The position numbers and the translations under genes were made by a program. Shown piece after piece: positions 1 to 5,532 of a stretch of DNA of 5,820 nt. The DNA lies in contig JAITGB010000228.1 in NCBI GenBank assembly GCA_031280945.1, positions 1 to 5,820 on the forward strand. The letters are read 5' to 3'. Positions within the stretch are counted from its first letter, which is position 1. Every line of letters starts with the position of its first letter. The DNA is from Spirochaetales bacterium. GTDB lineage: Bacteria; Spirochaetota; Spirochaetia; DTKZ01. The notes below the pieces were generated by a model. It saw nothing but the letters and a program-made list of their open reading frames with translations. It had not been told where the DNA came from and ran no database searches.

Positions 1-2
1 TC

Positions 3-110
3 TGGTACATAGCGGGGATTGCCTGTGATTTTGACGACCTCTTTGTTCCTTCGCGGACGGGAAACAGCGAAGAGGCTTTTGACCCAGGCCCCCCGGATTT
101 CTCGTTTTAG
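3..110 (+). CDS. Probable C-terminal end of an upstream gene (partial)
   Basis: One + strand frame is open from the window edge to a TAG at 108-110. It gives 35 codons that read like a real protein tail: WYIAGIACDFDDLFVPS, then an acidic, proline-rich end (EEAFDPGPPDFSF). The other two + frames stop within the first 28 bases. A small hairpin (GCGGG-AAAA-CCCGC, 111-124) begins directly after the stop, and a stronger terminator-like hairpin lies about 120 bp downstream, as expected behind a gene end. The family cannot be told from this fragment. The stretch is short enough that an open frame could be chance, so the call rests on its protein-like composition and position. Confidence 0.45.
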   Translation, partial: WYIAGIACDFDDLFVPSRTGNSEEAFDPGPPDFSF

Positions 111-156
111 GCGGGAAAACCCGCAAAATTCCCGCTTTGCGGAGCAAAATTGTGCA

Positions 157-259
157 GCGCAAGGGATTGAAGCGGAAATCCCGCAGAAGACGCGAAGCGG
201 CTTTGAGGAATTGGAGCGCAAAGCCCGGTTTTTTGACGCATAGCGTCAAAAAAGGCGCC
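157..259 (+). repeat. Structured intergenic repeat, copy 1
   Basis: This roughly 103-bp unit has a partner on the minus strand at 5257-5156. Both carry a first box (GCGCAAGGGATTG followed by RAGSGG, 157-175 here), then exactly 41 variable bases. A second, identical 18-base box follows (CGCAAAGCCCGG plus six T, 217-234), then a short hairpin whose right arm ends in six A, and finally GCGCC. Within the variable part, GGCTTTG (199-205) can pair with CAAAGCC (219-225). In both copies the unit lies upstream of a gene in the same orientation, about 95-130 bp before the start codon. It looks like a dispersed non-coding element that carries a transcription terminator. Whether it is mobile or copied elsewhere cannot be seen here. 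Confidence 0.6.
229..253. terminator. U-flanked hairpin, likely bidirectional terminator
   Basis: This is a perfect inverted repeat of 11 bp: TTTTTTGACGC (229-239), loop ATA, GCGTCAAAAAA (243-253). The T and A arms give a U-rich tail to a transcript from either strand, but the GC core is only about five pairs, so efficiency is uncertain. It lies between the presumed end of the upstream gene and the promoter at 306, a sensible place to insulate the two. Confidence 0.55.
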
Positions 260-305
260 ATAAATCTTCAAAAAAAGTAAATGCAGTAGCCTTGGCCCTG
301 GGCCT

Positions 306-333
306 TTGACAGACTGCGCAATCAGGATATACT
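306..333 (+). promoter_or_regulatory. Sigma-70-type promoter of the PilZ/TPR operon
   Basis: A perfect -35 (TTGACA, 306-311), a 16-bp spacer and a near-perfect -10 (TATACT, 328-333) lie just ahead of the PilZ gene. Transcription would begin near 340, leaving a leader of only about 13 nt that starts at the Shine-Dalgarno sequence (AGGAGG, 342-347). An odd palindrome, GGCCC-T-GGGCC (294-304), abuts the -35 and could be an operator. Confidence 0.75.
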
Positions 334-352
334 CTTTACGCAGGAGGAGAAT

Positions 353-1603
353 ATGGGGTCTCCGGTTTCAAGAATTGAAAGAGAGTTTATCCTAAAAAAC
401 ATGGTGGACACCCACGCGCCGGTGGAAATCTCCTGGCGCGATAAATGGGGAGTTGGTCTGGCTGTCGACATGAACGAAAACTTTTTTAGTTTTGAGATGG
501 AAAGCGGGGAGAGCCCCGAGGCCGGCTTCGACGGGGACGTTATCGCGTTTTTCAAATTCCGGGGAACGCGCATGACAGGCCGGGGCAAATTTATCTCGAT
601 TGAGAAAAGAGACGAGACCCGCAAACTCAAAATCGGCGTACCCAAAACGCTCTACAGGGATTTGTCGCGGGGCTACGAAAGGGTAGCCCCCCAGGAGGGC
701 GACAGGGTGTGCTTTATGGTGAAGGGCGAAAAATTCGCGCTCAATTTTCCCCAGTCGAAGGCGTACGAACCCTTCGAAGAGCCGCAGCCCGCCGCCAATG
801 TTGACCCCGCGCGGATGACGACCCTGCTCAAACAATTCCGCGAAAGCGCCCAGGCTTTTTCCTCGGAAAGCAAAATCGTTATGTTCCGCGAAAGACAGCC
901 CGAAAACTTTGAGGAAAATCTTGTTACCACTACGGGAAAAACTTTTCTCTACCCCCAGAGCCTGCACAAGGCCACGCTGGAAAATACCCGTATCATTTCG
1001 CCGCGCGTTCTTGCGCAGGAGGAAGTTATTCTGCACGAAACCAACCGGGGCAGAGAGCTTTTTCAGGCTTTGAATTTCCTCTCGGAGATAACAAAGGACA
1101 AAGAGGCAAAAAACATTCTTCAGGAAATGTATTCTCCCATTCTGTACAACAACTACGCCGTGGGGTATTTGTACCTTGTTACTTTCAAAAATAACGGCAG
1201 GTATTTTCCCCAGAAGGTAATGGATTTCGTATTTCAGTTCGGGAGGCTTCTGGTTCACAGCCTCAAGGTCAACGGCTACTTTAAGGGCGTACCTGTGCAG
1301 GAGCGGGTGGAGGCGGAAATTATTGATATAAGCGCTTCGGGTATTCAAATGGTTCTGCCACGGGTTCACTATGACAAGGCCATGGAACTTTTGCACGACC
1401 TCACCTTTACCCTGTATCTGCGGGGCGCAGAAATGCAGATTGGGGGGCGGATTATGCGCAAGTTCCGCGACAAAGGACGGCTGTACGTGTGTACGACTTT
1501 TGTCGATATACAGGACCCGGACCGCCTTTTTCTTATGGAATCCCTCTACGGTTCGAGCGAAGCTCCAGACCTGTACCCTGCCCAGGAAGACTGGTCCGTG
1601 TAG
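353..1603 (+). CDS. PilZ-domain protein with GAF-like middle region
   Basis: A soluble 416-residue protein with no signal peptide or membrane segment. The C-terminal region (about 310-400) carries the PilZ signature D-x-S-x-x-G as DISASG (325-330), inside ERVEAEIIDISASGIQM. PilZ domains bind cyclic di-GMP through this motif plus an RxxxR motif just upstream. Here no RxxxR precedes it. Instead VPKTLYRDLSRGYERV (95-110) resembles the YcgR-type linker and contains RxxxR (106-110), about 215 residues earlier. Residues 258-310 (PILYNNYAVGYLYLVTFKNN, then a helix) resemble the last strands and helix of a GAF domain. Binding of c-di-GMP is therefore uncertain. The start is well supported: AGGAGG ends 5 nt before the ATG, behind a strong promoter. 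It is the first gene of an apparent operon with the large TPR protein, 14 bp downstream. DUF1577-type spirochaete proteins are possible relatives, from memory only. Confidence 0.75.
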   Translation: MGSPVSRIEREFILKNMVDTHAPVEISWRDKWGVGLAVDMNENFFSFEMESGESPEAGFDGDVIAFFKFRGTRMTGRGKFISIEKRDETRKLKIGVPKTLYRDLSRGYERVAPQEGDRVCFMVKGEKFALNFPQSKAYEPFEEPQPAANVDPARMTTLLKQFRESAQAFSSESKIVMFRERQPENFEENLVTTTGKTFLYPQSLHKATLENTRIISPRVLAQEEVILHETNRGRELFQALNFLSEITKDKEAKNILQEMYSPILYNNYAVGYLYLVTFKNNGRYFPQKVMDFVFQFGRLLVHSLKVNGYFKGVPVQERVEAEIIDISASGIQMVLPRVHYDKAMELLHDLTFTLYLRGAEMQIGGRIMRKFRDKGRLYVCTTFVDIQDPDRLFLMESLYGSSEAPDLYPAQEDWSV

Positions 1604-1617
1604 GGGCTTTGCGAGGA

Positions 1618-4584
1618 ATGGTGTATTGCGCTCTTGAGTTCAACGGCTTTCGCCAGCTCAAAAAAACCGAACCGGAACTCTGTGAGAAGGCTCTGAAAAC
1701 CTCCTGTACGGCGCTGGAGCTTCGGGGCGGCAGGCGCGTTTTTGAAGACGGGGGGTATTTTATTTTTAGCTTCCCCTCTCATGCCGCGCGCCATGTTTTT
1801 GAAGCTGCCTGCGATGTTGAAGAAGGGCTCGCGGGCCTTGCGGACAAGCTCATGGGGTTTCTCCTCCTTCTGGAGTTCTTTCAGAAAGAGCCCAGAAAAG
1901 AGGCGGCCCGCGACTTCCTGCGCAGCCTTACTGCCGTGCGCGAAATTGACGATTCCTTTCTTCTGGGGCCGGGCGGGGCGAATTTTTTTAAAGCCTTCTG
2001 CTCCATGGAAAAATCAGGTTCCTGCTTTCGCGTTGTACACAGCCGGCGCAAGGGAGCATCGGGCCCAGGCCCGAAAGAGGCGCGGGATTTCTGCCTGCGC
2101 AAGAAGGTGGTGGAGGAGATTGTATCCCGCCTCGGCAAATACATAGACTGCGAAAAACCCCCACGGGCGTTTTTCGTACGGGGTTCCGCTTTTGCCGGAG
2201 CCCCCTATCAGGTGGACGCGGCCCTGAAAAAACTTTTGGGCGGCTCCCCTGTCTGCGAGGTCTACCCCCTGCCGGGGCGGGAGCTTCCCGCTCTGGAGTT
2301 CTCCGGCTTCGGGGACATCCCGTCCGTTCTCTCGCAGACAGAAAAAAGCCTGTGGGAAATACTAAAAAATGTTTTCCTGCGCGCAAGGCCCCTGGAGTTT
2401 CCCTTTGCCGAAGCCCTGGGAGCGTATTCCCTTGCCCTCACCGCATATATACGCCAGTGCGAAAACGCGGGCAGTCCGGCCATTCTTCTGTGCAGCGAGT
2501 TTCAGGCCATGCCGGAGCTTGCCAAAAGAATTCTCGCTCTTCTTTTTAGCAGGAATCTTCCCGACTGGAGGCTTGTGCCTGTCTGCGTTTTCCGGGGAAA
2601 TACCCTGCACGATGCCCTGGGAGAAGAGTTCAAAAAAATTCCCCGTGTTGAGTACGAAATTCCTCCCCTGGAAGAAGATGAAATCTCTTCCATAATTACC
2701 CCCCCCCCCCCATCACTCGCGCTTTTTCAAGCAGAGCCGAAGGGAGGAAGCATGAACATCTCCGGTGGGCGCGGATTTCCCCGCTCACGGGAAATCCACG
2801 CCCTCTACTTTGCGCTTTTTTCCGGCGAGGCGCAGGAAACCGGAAAAAGCAGCGCAGCCTCCGGCGAATTCCAGCCCCTCATAAACTTTCTCCGCAAGGA
2901 AGACCGGGAACTTCGGGAAATCCTCTGGATTATTCAGGAGGCCGCAGGGCTCCTCTCCCGCCCCATGATGGAAGAATTCCTGGCCGGCCTCGACATTACC
3001 CTCGGTCAGTGCGGCGATATTATAAGACAGCTCGCGGACATGGGCCTCATTCGCAGCGAGAAGAACCTCGTGCCCCTCTTCCCCGAACTGCGCCGTTTCC
3101 TGCGAAAAGACGAGAGCCTCAGAAAAGAAAAAATCACCGAAGCCCTGTCCGCCTTTCTCTACGCCGCATGGAAGGACGGGAAAATCGCGGGAGAATACAT
3201 TCTTCTGGACTTTTTTGCCGAAAGCCGCAAAGGCCCCTGGCTGACAGAGGTTTTCCACGCCTGTATTACAGAGCTTCTGGACACAGGAAATATACAGGAA
3301 GCGCAGCGGTTTTTGCGGGAAAAATTTACCGTTTTCCATACAAACGACATGATGTCCATTCAGTCCTTCGCGGCGCTGCGCCTCGCGCTCCTCACAGAAG
3401 AATGTACAGGTAGCAGCGAAGAAGAGGACAACAAGAAAGGCGAAACCTCTACGGAAATCTTTTCCCGCCTGGAACCCGCCCCAAAGGACAGCCCCTGCTA
3501 CGCAGACGGCCTCATTCAGAAAGCCCTGTACTGGCTCAGGCAGGCAGACTGTAAAGAAGCCCTCGACTGCGCCAAAAACGCCGTTATGAGCTTTCAGGGC
3601 CAAAAACGGCAGGACGGACTTTCCCGCGCCTACACAGCCGTGGGCCTCGCCATGCTCGCCGCAGACGCGCCCGAAGAAGCGCTGGATTACTTTCTCATGG
3701 CGCGGGAATCCGGTTCCGGCAGTATGAAGAGTATCTTTTTTGAAGGCGTATGCCGCTTTATTACGGGAAACCTCTCCCGCGCTCTAGACAATTTTACCCG
3801 TGCCGCAGAGCTTGCCGCGGACAGCGCAGCGCGGAGGTGGACCCTTGCGGCCCGCTTTCTGGAAGGCCGCATCTTTTTTGAACTGGGAGAATACGCAGAA
3901 GCCTGCCGCGCCTTTGAGCTTCTCCTGTGCGAAGCCGAAAGCCTCCAGTATTCACAGCCCGCTCATGTCCTGTATGCCTGGCTTGCCCGCTCCTTCATCT
4001 ATAAGGGAGAATTCCGCGCAGCCGGACGCATCCTCGAAAAAGAAAGCGCATATTCGCTCGAAGCCATGTTTTTCCACGCCGAAGCCGACTACTTTAAAAA
4101 GAACTACAAAAAAGCCGAAACGCGGCTGGAAAGCCTCCTGGGCATCCCCTACAGGGCGGACGCCTTCCGGGGAGACGGCTTTATGTGGAGCGACGGATTT
4201 TATTTTGCCGAAAATCTTGCCATAGGCCGCAAGGCAGGCGTATTTTTCCTTCCCAACCAGCTCCGCTTTTTCCACACATACCTGTGCGGCGAAAGGGAAA
4301 CCTCATCCTCCGCCATAGCAATGATGGGCCGCCTTATCCGCGATGAGCGAAACTCGAAGAACGACCCCTCTCTGAGACTCTACTATTACTGGTACAGTAA
4401 AATCCTCCCCGAAGAACAAAGCCCCGCCTATGAAGCGCGGTTCACCGTTTTGGGCAGAGCCATGCAGAACCTGCAGGCAAGAACGAGCAAAATGGACAAC
4501 CCCGCCCACAAAAGAGCGTTCACGGAAAAAAATTACTGGAACCGCCTTTTGAAAGAAGACGCCCGCCGGCACAACCTCGCCTAA
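1618..4584 (+). CDS. Large cyclase-like / degenerate STAND ATPase / TPR protein
   Basis: A 988-residue cytoplasmic protein. Residues 1-140 resemble a decayed class III nucleotidyl cyclase fold: ALEFNGFRQL matches the DIxGFT strand with Asp changed to Glu, and GGRRVFEDGGYFIFSF matches the GG..v...GD...F strands. Residues 180-400 resemble a STAND/AAA ATPase without its catalytic residues. The P-loop position GSAFAGAP (189-196) has the GxxxxG spacing but Ala-Pro for Lys-Ser/Thr. The Walker B position is ILLCSEF (289-295). A typical PLEEDEISSII segment follows (350-360). Residues 430-500 look like a winged helix. About six TPR-like helical pairs fill 629-842, for example AYTAVGLAMLAADAPEEALD. The order recalls soluble adenylyl cyclases and MalT-like proteins, so I infer a signalling scaffold rather than an enzyme. 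Start: ATG 1618 has GAGGA directly against it; TTG 1609 and GTG 1621 are alternatives. A 13-C run (residues 361-365) makes the reading frame fragile. Confidence 0.7.
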   Translation: MVYCALEFNGFRQLKKTEPELCEKALKTSCTALELRGGRRVFEDGGYFIFSFPSHAARHVFEAACDVEEGLAGLADKLMGFLLLLEFFQKEPRKEAARDFLRSLTAVREIDDSFLLGPGGANFFKAFCSMEKSGSCFRVVHSRRKGASGPGPKEARDFCLRKKVVEEIVSRLGKYIDCEKPPRAFFVRGSAFAGAPYQVDAALKKLLGGSPVCEVYPLPGRELPALEFSGFGDIPSVLSQTEKSLWEILKNVFLRARPLEFPFAEALGAYSLALTAYIRQCENAGSPAILLCSEFQAMPELAKRILALLFSRNLPDWRLVPVCVFRGNTLHDALGEEFKKIPRVEYEIPPLEEDEISSIITPPPPSLALFQAEPKGGSMNISGGRGFPRSREIHALYFALFSGEAQETGKSSAASGEFQPLINFLRKEDRELREILWIIQEAAGLLSRPMMEEFLAGLDITLGQCGDIIRQLADMGLIRSEKNLVPLFPELRRFLRKDESLRKEKITEALSAFLYAAWKDGKIAGEYILLDFFAESRKGPWLTEVFHACITELLDTGNIQEAQRFLREKFTVFHTNDMMSIQSFAALRLALLTEECTGSSEEEDNKKGETSTEIFSRLEPAPKDSPCYADGLIQKALYWLRQADCKEALDCAKNAVMSFQGQKRQDGLSRAYTAVGLAMLAADAPEEALDYFLMARESGSGSMKSIFFEGVCRFITGNLSRALDNFTRAAELAADSAARRWTLAARFLEGRIFFELGEYAEACRAFELLLCEAESLQYSQPAHVLYAWLARSFIYKGEFRAAGRILEKESAYSLEAMFFHAEADYFKKNYKKAETRLESLLGIPYRADAFRGDGFMWSDGFYFAENLAIGRKAGVFFLPNQLRFFHTYLCGERETSSSAIAMMGRLIRDERNSKNDPSLRLYYYWYSKILPEEQSPAYEARFTVLGRAMQNLQARTSKMDNPAHKRAFTEKNYWNRLLKEDARRHNLA
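2699..2711 (+). repeat. Poly-C tract (13 C) inside the coding sequence
   Basis: Thirteen consecutive C encode the end of Thr361 and most of a Pro-Pro-Pro-Pro stretch of the large protein. Runs this long slip during replication and are used by several bacteria, including treponemes with poly-G tracts, for phase variation. At 13 C (or 10, 16) the frame runs through to 4584. With one C fewer the frame ends at TGA 2753-2755 (378 residues). With one more it ends at TAG 3411-3413 (598 residues). It is also the kind of run in which sequencers miscount. Confidence 0.9.
2741..2755 (+). promoter_or_regulatory. Internal ribosome binding site and ATGA stop/start overlap
   Basis: AGGGAGGA (2741-2748) stands 3 nt before an in-frame ATG (2752-2754) that is Met379 of the large protein. 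It is a better Shine-Dalgarno sequence than the one at the gene's own start. The -1 frame, reached if the poly-C tract loses a base, stops at TGA 2753-2755 and so overlaps this ATG as ATGA, the classic layout of translationally coupled genes. A product starting here would be 610 residues, carrying the winged-helix and TPR parts. Use of the site is inferred. Confidence 0.55.
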
Positions 4585-4625
4585 AGCCCATCCTCCCGCG
4601 CCGCCCCAGAGCCGAAAGCGCCGGC

Positions 4626-5024
4626 CTAACTCTCAGGATTAAAAGCCTGAGAATTAAACTCAGGCGGCATGGGACACGGCTTTCCCTGAGGGCTCAGCGT
4701 AGCCCAGGTTACGTCCGCCTCGGCCACAAGACTCTCGCCCCGCAGAATCCTCTGATGGAAAACCCCCGAAGTCGCCCGCCTCTTGACAGGCACAGTCTCT
4801 ATAGTAAGCTCATCGTAGAGAACAGCCGACAGCTTATAGTCTATCGCCACCCGCGCCACAATCACAGCGTAGCCCATGCTCACAAATTTCGCGTAATCGA
4901 ATCCCGTATCTTTGAGAAACTCCATCCGCGCATATTCAAGATAGTTGAGGTACACCGCGTTATTCACATGATTGTAGCCATCACATTCGTAGCTGCGTAC
5001 GCCGAGCTTGCATATATGCCTCAT
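4626..5024 (-). CDS. Acyl-CoA thioesterase, 4HBT hotdog family (YbgC/FadM-like)
   Basis: A 132-residue single-domain protein of the usual length for the 4-hydroxybenzoyl-CoA thioesterase family, which hydrolyses acyl-CoA thioesters in the cytoplasm, generally as a dimer or tetramer. The signature lies near the N-terminus: ECDGYNHVNNAVYLNYLEYAR (residues 13-33). It contains the expected active-site Asp15, the HVNN turn before the central hotdog helix, and the conserved Tyr/Glu/Arg of that helix. The following strands (VIVARVAIDYKLSAVLYDEL, 54-73; then TIETVPVKRRATSGVFHQRI) fit the hotdog sheet. The start is well supported by GAGGAG (5036-5031) 6 nt upstream and by a promoter. It is transcribed alone, convergent with the TPR gene (41 bp between stops). 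The substrate (short-chain, long-chain or aromatic acyl-CoA) cannot be told from sequence. Confidence 0.88.
   Translation of the reverse strand: MRHICKLGVRSYECDGYNHVNNAVYLNYLEYARMEFLKDTGFDYAKFVSMGYAVIVARVAIDYKLSAVLYDELTIETVPVKRRATSGVFHQRILRGESLVAEADVTWATLSPQGKPCPMPPEFNSQAFNPES
4632..4664. repeat. Three alternating CTCAGG/CCTGAG arms
   Basis: CTCAGG (4632-4637), CCTGAG (4646-4651) and CTCAGG (4659-4664) can form two mutually exclusive hairpins with 8-nt and 7-nt loops, sharing the middle arm. They lie in the last codons of the thioesterase gene, beside the 41-bp convergent gap (4585-4625). That gap has no clear terminator of its own. No T run follows, so a terminator role is doubtful. Confidence 0.4.
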
Positions 5025-5042
5025 AATCCACTCCTCATATCA

Positions 5043-5072
5043 ATAATAACGAAGAAAACCGAATTATGCCAA
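5043..5072 (-). promoter_or_regulatory. Promoter of the thioesterase gene
   Basis: On the minus strand TTGGCA (5072-5067, one mismatch to consensus) is followed after 18 bp by TATTAT (5048-5043, one mismatch). Transcription would begin near 5036, at the Shine-Dalgarno sequence, giving a leader of about 12 nt. This is the same compact layout as the promoter at 306-333. Confidence 0.6.
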
Positions 5073-5155
5073 GACGTGAAAGAAATTTGGGCGCATTTCG
5101 CGGGGCGCGTTAGCGACCATAACAATCCATTCCTCTCGAAAAGCGACCGTACTCG

Positions 5156-5257
5156 GGCGCATTTTTTCGGGAAGACCCGAAAAAACCGGGCTTTGCGGGG
5201 CTTCGGCCCCGGCGCTGACGCGCCGTGGCACCGTTGGTCCCCTCCAATCCCTTGCGC
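5156..5257 (-). repeat. Structured intergenic repeat, copy 2
   Basis: This is the minus-strand counterpart of the element at 157-259. Box 1 is GCGCAAGGGATTGGAGGGG (5257-5239, 17 of 19 bases shared). A 41-base variable segment (5238-5198) follows, then the identical 18-base box (5197-5180), the U-flanked hairpin (5185-5162) and GCGCC (5160-5156). The variable segment is largely unlike copy 1, yet it is also palindromic: GGCGC-GTCA-GCGCC and GGGGC-CGAA-GCCCC on the minus strand. It lies upstream of the thioesterase gene in the gene's own orientation. Confidence 0.6.
5162..5185. terminator. U-flanked hairpin, likely bidirectional terminator
   Basis: A perfect 10-bp inverted repeat: TTTTTTCGGG (5162-5171), loop AAGA, CCCGAAAAAA (5176-5185). 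The layout matches the hairpin at 229-253, but with different GC arms. It could stop transcripts entering from the GC-rich region to the right before they reach the thioesterase gene. The GC core is only four pairs, so strength is uncertain. Confidence 0.5.
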
Positions 5258-5268
5258 GGCCCACGGCC

Positions 5269-5438
5269 CGTTCCGCCGTGGCTCCGCCACGGCGGAACGC
5301 TCAAGCCTCACCCCCTGTGCGCCTGTTACCCCCGGGCCGCCTCCGGCGGCCCGCCCGGGCGCGTTTCGCGCCCGGCCTCCTCCCCCCGCGCGCTTCGCGC
5401 GCGGCCCGCAAACCCTCCCCCCGCCGCTTCGCGGCGGG
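5269..5438. repeat. Cluster of five perfect GC-rich hairpins with 3-nt loops
   Basis: Five perfect palindromes follow each other: 5269-5299 (14 bp, loop TCC), 5333-5353 (9 bp, TCC), 5355-5375 (9 bp, TTT), 5386-5404 (8 bp, TTC) and 5420-5438 (8 bp, TTC). Every stem has a different sequence while loop size is constant and loop sequence is limited. Spacers are C-rich. Read on the minus strand the loops are GGA, GGA, AAA, GAA and GAA, and two contain GCGAAGC, a sequence known to form unusually stable mini-hairpins in single-stranded DNA. No protein-coding frame here is convincing. Function is unknown; the cluster separates the leftward thioesterase unit from the rightward promoters. Confidence 0.7.
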
Positions 5439-5455
5439 AAGAAAACGCCCCATTT

Positions 5456-5491
5456 AATTTTTAATTTTTTTTTAACTTTTTTTCATAAAAA
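5456..5491 (+). promoter_or_regulatory. Phased T/A tracts, probable UP element
   Basis: Runs of 5, 9 and 7 T (5458-5462, 5465-5473, 5477-5483) and then 5 A (5487-5491) are centred roughly one helical turn apart, immediately upstream of the -35 at 5495. Such phased tracts bend DNA and act as UP elements that bind the RNA polymerase alpha subunit at very strong promoters. Confidence 0.55.
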
Positions 5492-5494
5492 CGC

Positions 5495-5523
5495 TTGACA
5501 CAACCGAAAAATTCATATACAGT
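5495..5523 (+). promoter_or_regulatory. Promoter P1, rightward
   Basis: A perfect -35 (TTGACA, 5495-5500), a 17-bp spacer and TACAGT as -10 (5518-5523), preceded by the phased T/A tracts. TATACA at 5516-5521 is an alternative -10 with a 15-bp spacer. The start would be near 5530, directly before a hairpin. Confidence 0.7.
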
Positions 5524-5532
5524 ACCCCCACA

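Noticed and set aside
19..243. A 74-codon + strand open frame upstream of the PilZ gene
   Set aside because: It covers the structured repeat and the left arm of the terminator hairpin. It also competes with the more protein-like frame ending at 110 and has no clear ribosome site.
392..1396. A 334-codon open frame on the minus strand
   Set aside because: It lies wholly inside the PilZ gene, which has a promoter, a Shine-Dalgarno sequence and recognisable motifs. The antisense frame is open only because of biased codon use and has no ribosome site or family likeness.
1489..1617. An upstream ATG extending the large gene by 43 codons
   Set aside because: It would overlap the PilZ gene by 115 bases, has no Shine-Dalgarno sequence, and the cyclase-like first strand begins right after the ATG at 1618.
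3009..3413. A 134-codon + strand open frame inside the TPR gene
   Set aside because: It is a shadow frame with an Arg/His/Pro-rich product. It matters only as the continuation reached if the poly-C tract gains one base.
2785..3603. A 272-codon open frame on the minus strand
   Set aside because: It is antisense to the TPR-containing gene, with no promoter or recognisable domain.
5269..5438. The palindrome cluster as a CRISPR array
   Set aside because: The stems differ in sequence and the spacing is irregular; there is no constant direct repeat.
4755..5498. A 247-codon + strand open frame spanning the thioesterase start and the GC-rich hairpins
   Set aside because: It is antisense to a clear hotdog-fold gene and then runs through palindromic repeats, giving an Arg/Pro-rich product with no family likeness.
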